Source: Azospirillum rugosum (GTDB lineage Bacteria; Pseudomonadota; Alphaproteobacteria; Azospirillales; Azospirillaceae). Taken from it: 64,000 nucleotides of DNA. The notes beneath the pieces are model-generated. The model had not been told where the DNA came from. It saw only the letters and a list, made by a program, of their open reading frames with translations, and searched no databases. Numbering within the stretch: position 1 is the stretch's first letter; every line of letters begins with the position of its first letter. The DNA is taken from assembly GCF_017876155.1 (NCBI RefSeq), contig NZ_JAGINP010000009.1, positions 1 through 64,000 on the forward strand. The letters are read 5' to 3'. Shown one piece after another: positions 8,966 through 16,901 of this stretch. The position numbers and the translations under genes were made by a program.

Positions 8966-10019
8966 TCCCACCTCCACGATCCTGCGCCGGGGCCACCATG
9001 GCGCCCGGCTCCCCGTCCCCGGCCCACACCAGGGGCCGGAGCACGAAGCCCACGGCCGGGTCGAAGCCCTCGACCCGCACGATCTCGTTGACGAAGCGCT
9101 TGCCGTTACCGTCGCGGGCGAGGTGCACCACCGCGTGCACCGCCTTGGCGATCCAGCGCATCTGCAGGGCGTCCATCGTGATGCCGCCCAGCCCGACCAT
9201 CTGCGCAATGCGGTCGAGCGCGTCCCAGGCGGAACCGGCGTGCACGGTGCACAGCCCCGGGTGCCCGGTGGTCCAGCCGACCACCATCTGCCGCGCTTCG
9301 GCCCGGCGCACCTCGCCGAGCACCAGGTGCGTCATCGGCACGCGCAGGGCGTTGGCGACCAGCGTCTCCAGGGTGACCGGCGGGTCGGCCCACGGGTCGG
9401 CGACCATGGCGTAGGCGTGCGGGCACGGCGGCTCGAACTCATAAGGGTCCTGGAGCACCGCCGGCAGGCCGTCCCGGAAGGCCGGTTCCTCCAGGCAGGC
9501 GCGCAGCAGCGTCGTCTTGCCGGTGTCCACGTCGCCAGCGATCACCACCGTGCGGCGCTCCGCGATCAGCCGGCGGAGGATCCGCGCCTGGAGTGTTGTC
9601 GCGGCGCCGGAGGCCACCCAGTCGTCGAGCGTGATGCGGCCGCGGTAGGGCTTGCGGATCGAGCAGGCGGGGCCGGTGGTGACCGGTTCGATGTCGGCGT
9701 GGATGCGCTCGCCGGTCTCCGGCAGGGTGACGTCGAGCGTCGGGCGGTCGCGGCGCAGCTCTTTGCGCTGAAAGCCGGCGACGTACGCCAGGAGGCGGCG
9801 TACTTGGTCGGGGTCGGCCTCGCGCACGAACTCGGGGGACGGTCCGTTCTTCACGACGACACGGCAGCGGCTGGAGCCGCGCAACGGCGGCAGCACCAGG
9901 ACGTTGGCGACGTCCTCTCGGGTGAGCAGATCGCCGAACAGCTCGTCCATCAGCCGGCGCAAAGCCAGCAGCAGCATCTCGCGCCGCGCCGGTTCGTCGA
10001 TGACCACCAGTTCGGTCAT
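8949..10019 (-). CDS. trbB: Conjugal transfer ATPase TrbB (VirB11-like)
   Basis: 356 aa hexameric traffic ATPase of the VirB11/GspE family. It acts at the cytoplasmic face and switches the channel between pilus assembly and DNA transfer. The P-loop is GDVDTGKTT (residues 162-170), slightly unusual because most VirB11 proteins read GGTGSGKTT. A Walker B-like HLVLGEVRRAEA and the His box TGHPGLCTVHAGSA follow. The ATG at 10019 overlaps the TGA of the upstream RHH gene (ATGA). The first gene of the canonical trb series. Confidence 0.92.
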   Translation of the reverse strand: MTELVVIDEPARREMLLLALRRLMDELFGDLLTREDVANVLVLPPLRGSSRCRVVVKNGPSPEFVREADPDQVRRLLAYVAGFQRKELRRDRPTLDVTLPETGERIHADIEPVTTGPACSIRKPYRGRITLDDWVASGAATTLQARILRRLIAERRTVVIAGDVDTGKTTLLRACLEEPAFRDGLPAVLQDPYEFEPPCPHAYAMVADPWADPPVTLETLVANALRVPMTHLVLGEVRRAEARQMVVGWTTGHPGLCTVHAGSAWDALDRIAQMVGLGGITMDALQMRWIAKAVHAVVHLARDGNGKRFVNEIVRVEGFDPAVGFVLRPLVWAGDGEPGAMVAPAQDRGGGNAELS

Positions 10020-10357
10020 GCCGCACCCCCGCGACGCCGGCCACGGCGTTCCCATTCATCGAGGATGCTCTTGCGGGTCTCGGCGACGGCCTCGGGGTCG
10101 AGCTCGTGGGCGACGTTGAGCATGGCGAGCGCCGTCACCGTCATGTCCTCGATGCGCAGGATCGTCGCCTCGATCTGCTCCTCCTCCACCTTCGCCCGCG
10201 CGATGGCCGAGAGGCCGCGGTCGATGACCAGCGTCACGGCGTCGCTGAAATGCGGCAGCCGGTGGCGCTCCTGGACGATCTCGATCTGGCGGGCCAGCGC
10301 CGCGGGGATGCGGGCGGAGATGTGGCGAAGCTTGCGCATACCGGTGTCGTCGCTCAT
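10016..10357 (-). CDS. Ribbon-helix-helix regulator between traG and trbB
   Basis: 113 aa. The N-terminal 50 residues (KLRHISARIPAALARQIEI) have the pattern of a ribbon-helix-helix DNA-binding fold. A helical acidic and then basic tail follows. A CopG-type gene between the coupling protein and trbB is a standard feature of Tn4371-like elements. It probably regulates the trb operon or acts at oriT as an accessory relaxosome protein. It overlaps trbB by four bases. Confidence 0.7.
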   Translation of the reverse strand: MSDDTGMRKLRHISARIPAALARQIEIVQERHRLPHFSDAVTLVIDRGLSAIARAKVEEEQIEATILRIEDMTVTALAMLNVAHELDPEAVAETRKSILDEWERRGRRRGGAA

Positions 10358-10371
10358 GGCATCGGTCCTGC

Positions 10372-11826
10372 TCAGACGATGGTCCGGCGGCGCGAGGGGC
10401 GCACCGGACGTGGATGGTCTCCGGTGGGTGGAAGGGCTTCGCCAAACCAGCGGTTGGCGCCGGCCTTCGGCAGCCAGGCGTTGGCCGGCGGGCCGTAGAG
10501 ACCCTTCCAGCGCGGATCGGCGTAGGGGTGCAGGCGGGCGCCGCGAATCGGCTTGCCGTAGCCGAAGACGATCAGGTCGCCCTCGCCCATCTCCAGCGCC
10601 TCGTGCATCGGCATCACCGGACGCCGGTCCACCCGCACGCCGCGGCTGACGGTGGGGAAGAGGTCGAAGGCCGAGCGGGACGTACTGCGTGTCGGCACCT
10701 CCTCGATGGCCTCGCCGACCATGCGGCTGATGCGCTCGGCCTCGTCCGAGGAGTTCGGGCGGAACACCACCAGCCGGCAGTTGGCGGTGAGCCCCTTGCC
10801 GTACTGCTCCTCCACCTCCCACAGGCTCTGCGCCAGCAGCAGCAGGCGGATCCCGTACTCGCGCACGTAGCGGATCCACTCCGCCGTCTCGGCCATGCGG
10901 AACTGGAGGAACTCGTCCAGCGCGACCAGCAGGCGCCAGCGCCGCGCCCGGCCGTCGTCGGTGCGGTCGCGGTCCACGGTCAGGAAATCGATCATCTGCG
11001 TCAGGATCAGCTTGAAGACCCGGCGCAGGCGCCGCGCGTCGAGCGGACGGGCGACGATGTAGAGGGTGACCGGCCGCTCGCCGGCCACGAGGTCGGCGAT
11101 GGCGAAGTCGCTGGCCGCGGTCTGCGCCTCCAGCACGGCGTCCTCGAACTCGGCCAGCAGCACCGAACAGGTGACGTAGACCGACTTGCGGTAATGCAGG
11201 CTCTTGTCGGCCGGGCCGGACTCCCGTCCGTCCTTCTTGGCCTGCGGCTCCCCGGCGTCCGTTTCGGCGACGGCGACGCTCTTGTCCCACAGCTCCTGGG
11301 CGGCGCGCTGGGCGGTGGGGTGCACGCCGTCGCGCAGCATCAGTTTCAGCCCCTCGTCGCCGAGCAGGATGTGCCGGCGGGCCCCCGCCAGGGACTTCTC
11401 GGAATCCGGCGCGGATGTGAGCAGGTAGACGAAGACGCCGGTGAAATAGGAGAAGGCGGCGTTGCGCCAGTGCCCCTCCTTCTCGCCCTCGGTGAGGATG
11501 CGCGCCGCGTGCTGGCAGTCGGGCACCAGGAAGGGCGCCGGGCGCACGGCCATCAGCGGGTTGTAGCGGGGACCACCCTCGCGGGCGAGGTCGAGCACGA
11601 CGACGTCGCCGAACCGCTCGCGCGCCGCACCGGTGTCGCGCACCAGCGAGCCCTTGAAGTCCCAGACCACCGCGCTCTCGCGCCAGCCCTCGAACAGCGT
11701 CGGCACCACGCCGGTGGTCGTCTTGCCGGAGCCGGTCGGCCCGATCATCAGCACCGGCTGCATGGTGCGCTCGCGCAGGAGATGCCGGCCCCAGGCGCCG
11801 AGGAAGATGGAGGACTCCGCCGCCAT
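10372..11826 (-). CDS. traG: Coupling protein ATPase half (TraG/VirD4)
   Basis: 484 aa. Coupling proteins bring the relaxase-DNA complex to the secretion channel and pump DNA. The P-loop GPTGSGKTT is at residues 29-37 and Walker B LLVALDEF at 299-306, followed by an AQSL sensor. TraG proteins normally begin with two membrane helices and a GSARWA...GLL linker ahead of the ATPase, and this protein lacks both. They are encoded by the separate upstream gene (11838-12401), which ends RRSGLL. An SD (GGGAGG, 6 bases before the ATG) shows that this reading frame has its own initiation signal. Together the two genes make a split TraG. Confidence 0.9.
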   Translation of the reverse strand: MAAESSIFLGAWGRHLLRERTMQPVLMIGPTGSGKTTTGVVPTLFEGWRESAVVWDFKGSLVRDTGAARERFGDVVVLDLAREGGPRYNPLMAVRPAPFLVPDCQHAARILTEGEKEGHWRNAAFSYFTGVFVYLLTSAPDSEKSLAGARRHILLGDEGLKLMLRDGVHPTAQRAAQELWDKSVAVAETDAGEPQAKKDGRESGPADKSLHYRKSVYVTCSVLLAEFEDAVLEAQTAASDFAIADLVAGERPVTLYIVARPLDARRLRRVFKLILTQMIDFLTVDRDRTDDGRARRWRLLVALDEFLQFRMAETAEWIRYVREYGIRLLLLAQSLWEVEEQYGKGLTANCRLVVFRPNSSDEAERISRMVGEAIEEVPTRSTSRSAFDLFPTVSRGVRVDRRPVMPMHEALEMGEGDLIVFGYGKPIRGARLHPYADPRWKGLYGPPANAWLPKAGANRWFGEALPPTGDHPRPVRPSRRRTIV

Positions 11827-11837
11827 GATCGCCTCCC

Positions 11838-12401
11838 TCACAGCAGCCCGCTGCGCCGCACGTCGTCGCGGCCGGCCCAGCGGCCGGCGCCGAAGCGCCG
11901 CATGCGGCTGCCGGTCAGGTCGAGCCAGATCCGCACGCCCAGGGCGCCGGCGCAGGCCAGCGACACGAGGACGGCGGCGTCGATCATCCAGCGGTGCGCG
12001 CTGGCCACCAGCGGCCGCCAGGCGAGGAACTGGCCGGGCAGGTAGAGGACGGCGTCGCCGACGCGCATCCCGCCGAAGACGGGAGGCCAGGAGAACAGCC
12101 AGCCCACCAGCTCGGTGATCGCGGACAGGGCGGCGAACCAGACCAGCAGGCAGGCGAGCAGGCGCGTGCGCATGGCGAGGATCCTTCCGACGAGGCCGGC
12201 CCGCAGCCAGCCGCGCAAGCCGGGGTCGCAGAACGGAATGCGGTCGGTGAACCCGGCTGTCCGGCCGCCGAACATCGGTGCCAGCCCGCACACCGGGTGG
12301 ACGCGGAAGACGAAGCGCAGCCACGCGCGCCGGCCGTCCTCCAGGACCACCGGGCGCCACGCGAAGCGGCGTTCGCCGAGAAGGATGGCCGGGAGTCTCA
12401 C
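11838..12401 (-). CDS. Membrane half of a split TraG coupling protein
   Basis: 187 aa, starting at a GTG that overlaps the relaxase stop (GTGA). The first 75 residues are basic and soluble. Hydrophobic segments follow at about 83-103 and about 140-160. The protein ends with GRWAGRDDVRRSGLL, which matches the linker that in full-length TraG joins the membrane anchor to the ATPase. It stops 11 bp before the ATPase gene. I infer that it anchors the ATPase half in the membrane. It could also be annotated as a hypothetical membrane protein. Confidence 0.6.
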   Translation of the reverse strand: MRLPAILLGERRFAWRPVVLEDGRRAWLRFVFRVHPVCGLAPMFGGRTAGFTDRIPFCDPGLRGWLRAGLVGRILAMRTRLLACLLVWFAALSAITELVGWLFSWPPVFGGMRVGDAVLYLPGQFLAWRPLVASAHRWMIDAAVLVSLACAGALGVRIWLDLTGSRMRRFGAGRWAGRDDVRRSGLL

Positions 12402-13141
12402 AGCTCGTGCCCTCCCAGCTCGTGCAGGCCGTCGCGCCCGGCCTCGCGGCCGCGCTGCTGCTCGCGCAGGCGCTCCATCTCGTTGAGCTGCCGCTCGTAA
12501 GCCTGACGCTCGCGCTCGTTCATCCAGCCGAGCGTACGGGTGGTGACGTCGATGGCGTCGGCGCGGAACCAGTGGGTGACGACGTCGCGCTCGAAAAAGA
12601 GGTCGCGGTCGTCCTGCACGCCGCGGATCATGACGTGCAGGTGTTTGTTGCCGTCGGGGTGCGCCATGTCGGGCTTGGTCTCGACCGAGGCCACCCACTC
12701 CAGCCGGCCGACACGGCTCTCCCACGCGGCCATCACGTCGCGGCCGTAGGCCACCATGTCGTCGATGCGCTGCCCGTCGTTGGGGCTGACGATGACGTGG
12801 AACACCCGGCGGTCGCCGGACCACGCGTCGACGATGTCCTGCCTGTCGATGCCGAGGCGGTCGCGGTCGAACAGCGGGCCGTCCTTGGCGAGATAGTTGG
12901 CGAGCACGGCAACGGAGTTCGGGAAGGCGCCGCGGGCCCGGTCGTGGTAGAGCACCTTGACGTTCACCGGCCGGGCGTAGGCGCCGGCCGCCTTGGGCGC
13001 GGCGCGCACCTTCACGCGGCGCTCCGGACGGCGGACGTAGGCCCGGGCGAGCGACCGGCCGCGGTCGGCCAGCGCCTTCATCCGCGCCTTGAAGCCATCG
13101 TCGGAGGCGATGCCGTCGAAGATCGAGCCGCGCCAGCCCAT
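12398..13141 (-). CDS. Relaxase, VirD2/MOBP type
   Basis: 247 aa from the ATG at 13141, which has a good AGGGAG seven bases upstream; an in-frame ATG at 13213 lacks one. The relaxase nicks oriT and stays attached to the transferred strand. Features are a conserved region VFHVIVSPND with a following DMVAYGRDVM, and the histidine motif KHLHVMIRG, which would coordinate the metal. The C-terminal part of typical MOBP relaxases is missing, so this is little more than the catalytic domain. First gene of the transfer operon. Confidence 0.8.
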   Translation of the reverse strand: MGWRGSIFDGIASDDGFKARMKALADRGRSLARAYVRRPERRVKVRAAPKAAGAYARPVNVKVLYHDRARGAFPNSVAVLANYLAKDGPLFDRDRLGIDRQDIVDAWSGDRRVFHVIVSPNDGQRIDDMVAYGRDVMAAWESRVGRLEWVASVETKPDMAHPDGNKHLHVMIRGVQDDRDLFFERDVVTHWFRADAIDVTTRTLGWMNERERQAYERQLNEMERLREQQRGREAGRDGLHELGGHEL

Positions 13142-13213
13142 GCCCGTGCTCCCTGCCCTGGCCGGCGGCCTGCCCTCGGCAGGTGGAACCGGCACCATGC
13201 ATCCGTTAACCAT

Positions 13214-13504
13214 AAGTCAACATCCCGTTTCATCAAGTATTAAATCGGGTTACGCTTAGCATTTTGCTGGTATTCCGCCTTGTTCACGAAAGCCCGCGTG
13301 TGCACGCAAAAAGCCTACGCGCCGCAACACTCTGATGAACGAGCGAACCGGCTATTTATCTTGCTGAAAGGCCCTCTGCTTCTCGCGCGACCGCCACGCA
13401 AAAAGCATCCAGTTACTTGCGAAACCGTCCAAACGCCTGTCTTTGCAGCCGATCCTTCGCCATCCTGCGACGCCTCCTCGAGCCCGGCTGGCCGCCCCAC
13501 CGGA
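13214..13504 (-). promoter_or_regulatory. AT-rich intergenic region, candidate oriT and tra promoter
   Basis: The 290 bases between the relaxase and the parA-like gene are clearly more AT-rich than their surroundings at about 13205-13300. They include an imperfect inverted repeat CCCGTTT...AAATCGGG (13223-13248) and the palindrome-like GCGTGTGCACGC near 13298. MOBP elements usually keep oriT just upstream of the relaxase gene, so this is the best place for it in the window. No nic consensus can be assigned by eye. Confidence 0.35.
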
Positions 13505-14158
13505 TCACCCTCCGGCGACGGCCGGCAGAACCCCGAACACCTCGCCAACGAGCCGCCGAACATCGCCTTCCGCCTGCCCGGCAAGGTCGATCTCGTGCAC
13601 CAGCAGCCCGGTGCCCCGGCTCAGGGCGAAGCTCATCCGCTCGCGCACCATCGAGGCGGCGACGGGCAGACGCAGGCCGCAGACGGTCACCTCGGCGCCG
13701 GGCTCGACGCTCGTGCCGATGGGGGCGCGTGTGAACACCAGGGCGGCGGTCGTCGCCAGTTCCGCCGCCTGCGCCTCGGCGACCAGCTGCATCGTGGCGG
13801 CGCAACGCCCCATCGCCGGCCGTTCGGGGCGCGTCGGCAGCAGCACGGTGTCGGCCGCCAGCAGCGCCGAGCGCAGGGCGTCGGCGGAATGGGACGGGGT
13901 GTCGATGATCAGATGATCGAGGGTGGCCTGTAGCCCCCAGAGACCGCCGCGCAGCTCCCGGCTGGAGACGCCGATGGTCTGGAACAGCGCCGGCAGGCTG
14001 TTGCGCCGGCGTGCTTCGGCCCATTCCAAGGCGCCCGAATGCCCGTCCGCATCGAGCAGCGCCACCCGCTGACCCTGGAGCGCCAGTTCGCCGGCGATCT
14101 GCACCGCGAGCGTGGTTCGGCCGGCGCCGCGGGTCTGGTTGAGGAGCGCCACGATCAT
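13505..14158 (-). CDS. ParA-like protein with a degenerate P-loop
   Basis: 217 aa. The fold and length match ParA/MinD ATPases: MIVALLNQ start, LLDADGHSGALEWAE, HLIIDTPSHS (the Walker A' Asp and Walker B regions). The P-loop, normally KGGVGKTT, here reads TRGAGRTT. Both the signature lysine and the core Walker A lysine are replaced, so ATP hydrolysis is doubtful. It overlaps the RHH gene upstream (ATGA). It may act as a regulatory or structural partner of the intact ParA two genes upstream. Confidence 0.75.
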   Translation of the reverse strand: MIVALLNQTRGAGRTTLAVQIAGELALQGQRVALLDADGHSGALEWAEARRRNSLPALFQTIGVSSRELRGGLWGLQATLDHLIIDTPSHSADALRSALLAADTVLLPTRPERPAMGRCAATMQLVAEAQAAELATTAALVFTRAPIGTSVEPGAEVTVCGLRLPVAASMVRERMSFALSRGTGLLVHEIDLAGQAEGDVRRLVGEVFGVLPAVAGG

Positions 14159-14394
14159 GACCGCCCGCCCTCCTCCGGGAAGGCACCCTCCAGCAGCTCG
14201 CGCAGCAGCACCGCCATGGTCACGCCCTTGCGGAAGGCCGCGATCCTGATCCGCCCGCGCAGCTCTGGCGTGATGTCCACCGTGAGGCGCGCGGTGTAGA
14301 CGTCCGCCTTGGCCGGGGCCGGCGCGTCGCCGCGGCGCACCCAGGCGTCGGGATCACCGGGGCGCGTCCCGAATCCGATCCGTCCGCCGTTCAT
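14155..14394 (-). CDS. Small RHH partner protein in the par cassette
   Basis: 79 aa. The C-terminal half (ARLTVDITPELRGRIRIAAF) fits a ribbon-helix-helix, as in ParG- and ParR-like centromere-binding proteins paired with ParA. The N-terminal 30 residues are flexible and could hold the arginine finger that stimulates ParA. It overlaps parA upstream and the parA-like gene downstream by four bases each, so the three form one translational unit. Likely the centromere-binding and autorepressor component. Confidence 0.65.
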   Translation of the reverse strand: MNGGRIGFGTRPGDPDAWVRRGDAPAPAKADVYTARLTVDITPELRGRIRIAAFRKGVTMAVLLRELLEGAFPEEGGRS

Positions 14395-15029
14395 GGCGCC
14401 GTCTCCAGCACCTCGGCCGCGAGAGCCGCCACCTCGCGGGCGGCCTGTGAGCCGGGCGCCTCCTCCGCCGCCAGCCGGCCGCTGCGCGCGCAACGGGCAA
14501 AGACGACGCGCTGCCCCACCGCGCTCGCCAGGGCCGGCGGCACCGCGGCCGCGAGTTCCCGCCGGGCGTCGCGCAGCAGGAGGGTTCGGGCGATGCAGCG
14601 GTTGAGGACGAAGCGCGCCTCCAGGCCGGGCTTCCAGCCGCGCGCGTCGTCCAGCAGGCGCAGCAGCTCGGCCGACGCCCAGGCGTCGTAGGGGCTCGGC
14701 TGCACCGGGATGAGCACCAGGTCGGACGCCAGCAGCGCCGAGCGGACCAGCCCGGTGACGCGCGGCGGCCCGTCGATGACGACGTGCTCGTAGCCGCGGG
14801 CCAGTTCCGGCACCTCGCGGTGCAGCGTCTCGCGCGCCAGTCCGATCACCGGGAAGACGCGCGTCAGCCCTTCCCTGGCCCGCTGCTCGGACCAGTCGAG
14901 CGCCGAGCCCTGCGGATCGGCGTCGATCAGCAGGATCCTGGCCCCGGAGCGCGCCAGCTCCCCGGCCAGGTGGGTGGCGAGCGTCGTCTTGCCGACGCCG
15001 CCCTTCTGGTTCAGCAGCGCCACGATCAT
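14391..15029 (-). CDS. parA: ParA-family partition ATPase
   Basis: 212 aa with an intact deviant Walker motif (QKGGVGKTTLA, residues 8-18), the A' motif LLIDADPQGSA and Walker B HVVIDGPPR. Short ParA proteins of this type move plasmids or circular ICE intermediates over the nucleoid. First gene of the parA/RHH/parA-like cassette and directly downstream of repA, the usual ICE order. Direct repeats at 15100-15126 just upstream are possible binding sites for its RHH partner. Confidence 0.88.
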   Translation of the reverse strand: MIVALLNQKGGVGKTTLATHLAGELARSGARILLIDADPQGSALDWSEQRAREGLTRVFPVIGLARETLHREVPELARGYEHVVIDGPPRVTGLVRSALLASDLVLIPVQPSPYDAWASAELLRLLDDARGWKPGLEARFVLNRCIARTLLLRDARRELAAAVPPALASAVGQRVVFARCARSGRLAAEEAPGSQAAREVAALAAEVLETAP

Positions 15030-15099
15030 GGCGCCGCTCCCCGGCCTGCGGTGCGCCAGGGGCTTTCCCCGGGTTCTCCACCGCCCACCAGCAAAGAGT

Positions 15100-15126
15100 C
15101 GTTAGACTCTACGTTAGATACGTTAA
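15100..15126. promoter_or_regulatory. CGTTAGA direct repeats upstream of parA
   Basis: The sequence CGTTAGA occurs at 15100-15106 and 15112-15118, followed by CGTTAAG at 15121-15127. The repeats start 12 and 9 bases apart and lie 70 to 100 bases ahead of the parA start. Short direct repeats near the promoter of a par cassette are typical operator/centromere sites for RHH proteins. The function is inferred. Confidence 0.4.
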
Positions 15127-15169
15127 GGGCGCGAATCCGTGATGTATTCCAGGAGCTTGCAGGCCCTTC

Positions 15170-15235
15170 GTGCACCTGATGGCACGAGTCCGGTGCACCC
15201 GATGGCACGAGCGGATGCACACCCGATAGCACGAG
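15170..15235. repeat. Three iterons next to repA
   Basis: Three near-identical units start at 15170, 15193 and about 15216, a spacing of 22-23 bases (two helical turns). The core is GTGCACCCGATGGCACGAG; unit 1 has CCTG for CCCG and unit 3 has ATAGC for ATGGC plus one inserted base. They lie between the 3' end of repA and parA. Iterons of this kind are bound by plasmid initiators, so this is the probable replication origin of the excised element. Confidence 0.6.
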
Positions 15236-15240
15236 CGGTT

Positions 15241-16137
15241 TCACCGGCTTATCCCCCGCGTCTGTGGATAGCTTTGGCGGCGCCCGTCGCCTCCGGCGGC
15301 CGGGCCGTGCGGCACGAAGCGCAGCAGCTCGCCGCCGTCCGGCCGGCGCTCGACGGCCAGCCGGTAGCCCGGCAGCCGCTGGCGCTGGGCGACGGCCCGC
15401 AGGTCGATGGCGAAGTTGGCGAACCGGGCGAGACTGCCCGACTTGGCGTGCAGGTGGCGGAAGTCGAAGGCCCAGCCGTCCGGCTGGCGGCCGGCGTGCT
15501 TGCGGGCCAGCCGGTACAGCCAGCGCTCGATGCCGCCGGTCAGGCCGAAGTACTCGCGCTCGATGGTGAGCACGAAGGCGTCGTCGAGGACGCCCTGGTA
15601 GAACCAGTCCGGCAGGATCAGCTCCAGCCCCAGCGGCCGGCCTGCGGCGTCGGCGCGCTCCTTCCATTCGTTGATCCAGGAGAAGCGGTGCCGGCGCCGC
15701 AGGTCGGGCTGGCGGAGGTTGGTGACCACCGTGGTGGCCTGCAGCCGGTCGAGCGCGGCGCGCAGACGCTGGTAGTCGCGCAGTGAGGTGCCGCGGCCGG
15801 TGAAGGTGAGGATCTGGTGCGGCGTCGCGCTGAGCAGGCGCGCGGTGCGCAGGCCCGCGTCGCGCGCCTCGACGAGCTGGCTGGCCGCCCAGATCAGCAC
15901 GTCGGCGTCCCAGATGGTGGCGATGCCGTGCTCGGCGGTGCCCTCGACGCGCACGCGCACCTCGCCCGCGGCGTAGTCGATGGGCTCGGTGCGCCGGGAC
16001 TTGGCGAGCGAGAAGAACGGGTGCGCCATCAGGTCCTGCTGGTCGCGCACCGCCATGTCGCCGGGCAGCGCCACGAACAGGTCGAGCTGCATGGGCAGGG
16101 CGCCGCTGCGGAGGGATCCGTCCATGGCGCGGCTCAC
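15241..16137 (-). CDS. repA: Replication initiator protein A (RepA/RPA family)
   Basis: 298 aa. The sequence has the features of the replication initiator A family common on alphaproteobacterial plasmids and Tn4371-like ICEs: an N-terminal LFVALPGDMAVRDQQDLMAHPFFSLAK, a central winged-helix-like region around SLRDYQRLRAALDRLQATTV, and a conserved GGIERWLYRLARKHAG followed by FRHLHAKSGS. It would start replication of the circular form at the iterons beside it. It overlaps the AlpA-like gene upstream by four bases. Confidence 0.85.
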   Translation of the reverse strand: MSRAMDGSLRSGALPMQLDLFVALPGDMAVRDQQDLMAHPFFSLAKSRRTEPIDYAAGEVRVRVEGTAEHGIATIWDADVLIWAASQLVEARDAGLRTARLLSATPHQILTFTGRGTSLRDYQRLRAALDRLQATTVVTNLRQPDLRRRHRFSWINEWKERADAAGRPLGLELILPDWFYQGVLDDAFVLTIEREYFGLTGGIERWLYRLARKHAGRQPDGWAFDFRHLHAKSGSLARFANFAIDLRAVAQRQRLPGYRLAVERRPDGGELLRFVPHGPAAGGDGRRQSYPQTRGISR

Positions 16138-16385
16138 CGGCTCGCCGGCTTGGCCGGCCGCACGGTGCCGGCGCCGGGGTCCGAGGTGGAGGTGCGCAGG
16201 CCCTGGTCAGCCCAGTTCCGTAGGTCCTCAAGGGCGTAGACCACCCGGCCGCCGATCTTGCGGTAGCGCGGGCCGGTGCCGTAGACGCGATGTTTCTCCA
16301 GGGTCCGGCCGGACAGGCCGAGGAAACGCGCGGCCTCGGGCGTGCGCAGAAAGCGCAGCGGCAGGCCGCCGGTCTTGTCGTCCAT
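16134..16385 (-). CDS. AlpA/excisionase-like DNA-binding protein
   Basis: 83 aa. Residues 10-55 form a MerR/AlpA-type winged helix: LRTPEAARFLGLSGRTLEKHRVYGTGPRY followed by a beta wing with VVYALEDL. Such proteins commonly precede repA in ICEs and can serve as recombination directionality factors or as activators of the par/rep genes. First gene of the alpA-repA unit. Confidence 0.78.
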   Translation of the reverse strand: MDDKTGGLPLRFLRTPEAARFLGLSGRTLEKHRVYGTGPRYRKIGGRVVYALEDLRNWADQGLRTSTSDPGAGTVRPAKPASR

Positions 16386-16901
16386 TCGCCAGTCTCCGTG
16401 TTCCTCAGGGCGCCCGCGGCAAGCAGGGGCGCGTCAGGGAGCACGGTGGCGAAGCGGGAGGGGGGTCAGGGAGGGGAAAGAACCTGCTGGGGAGAGTCCC
16501 CCGGCCAAGGCCGGTGAACGCGTTGAAAACGCTCGGCTGCGATGGTGGTCAACCGGAGCCTCAAGGCGATCTTTATAACAATCTTGCCCAGCTGCGAAGC
16601 GGAGACGGCGGATGTGCGGGCTGGCGGAATTCCGGGATTCCGGAAACGAGCAAAACCAGATCGGCAGTGCCAGCGCACCACCACCGACAGCCGCGGGTTC
16701 CGGGACAGCGCCACTGACCTGCCCCGAGAGGACCAGCCCGAAAACCGGTTCGGCGTTGGAGGCCCTATCCATCCTTTGCCGCAGCCACGAAAAGCCGTAG
16801 ACTGAGCGGCAAGCCGCGGGGACTTGCCCGCTTCGGCGGGCTGGCAGGTGCAGGCTCGCAGCGCCACATCAAGGGTTCGGAAGGGCGAGGGAGGTTGAAG
16901 C
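16386..16901. other. Intergenic region between alpA and the channel gene
   Basis: These 516 bases separate two divergently oriented genes and should contain both promoters. The middle (about 16565-16590) is locally AT-rich. The overlapping open frames on both strands have no recognisable motifs and look like shadows of GC-rich DNA. No hairpin terminator or known site was seen. Confidence 0.3.

Noticed and set aside
15170-15235. CRISPR array
   Set aside because: Only three units, nearly contiguous with no unique spacers and lying next to repA: iterons fit better.
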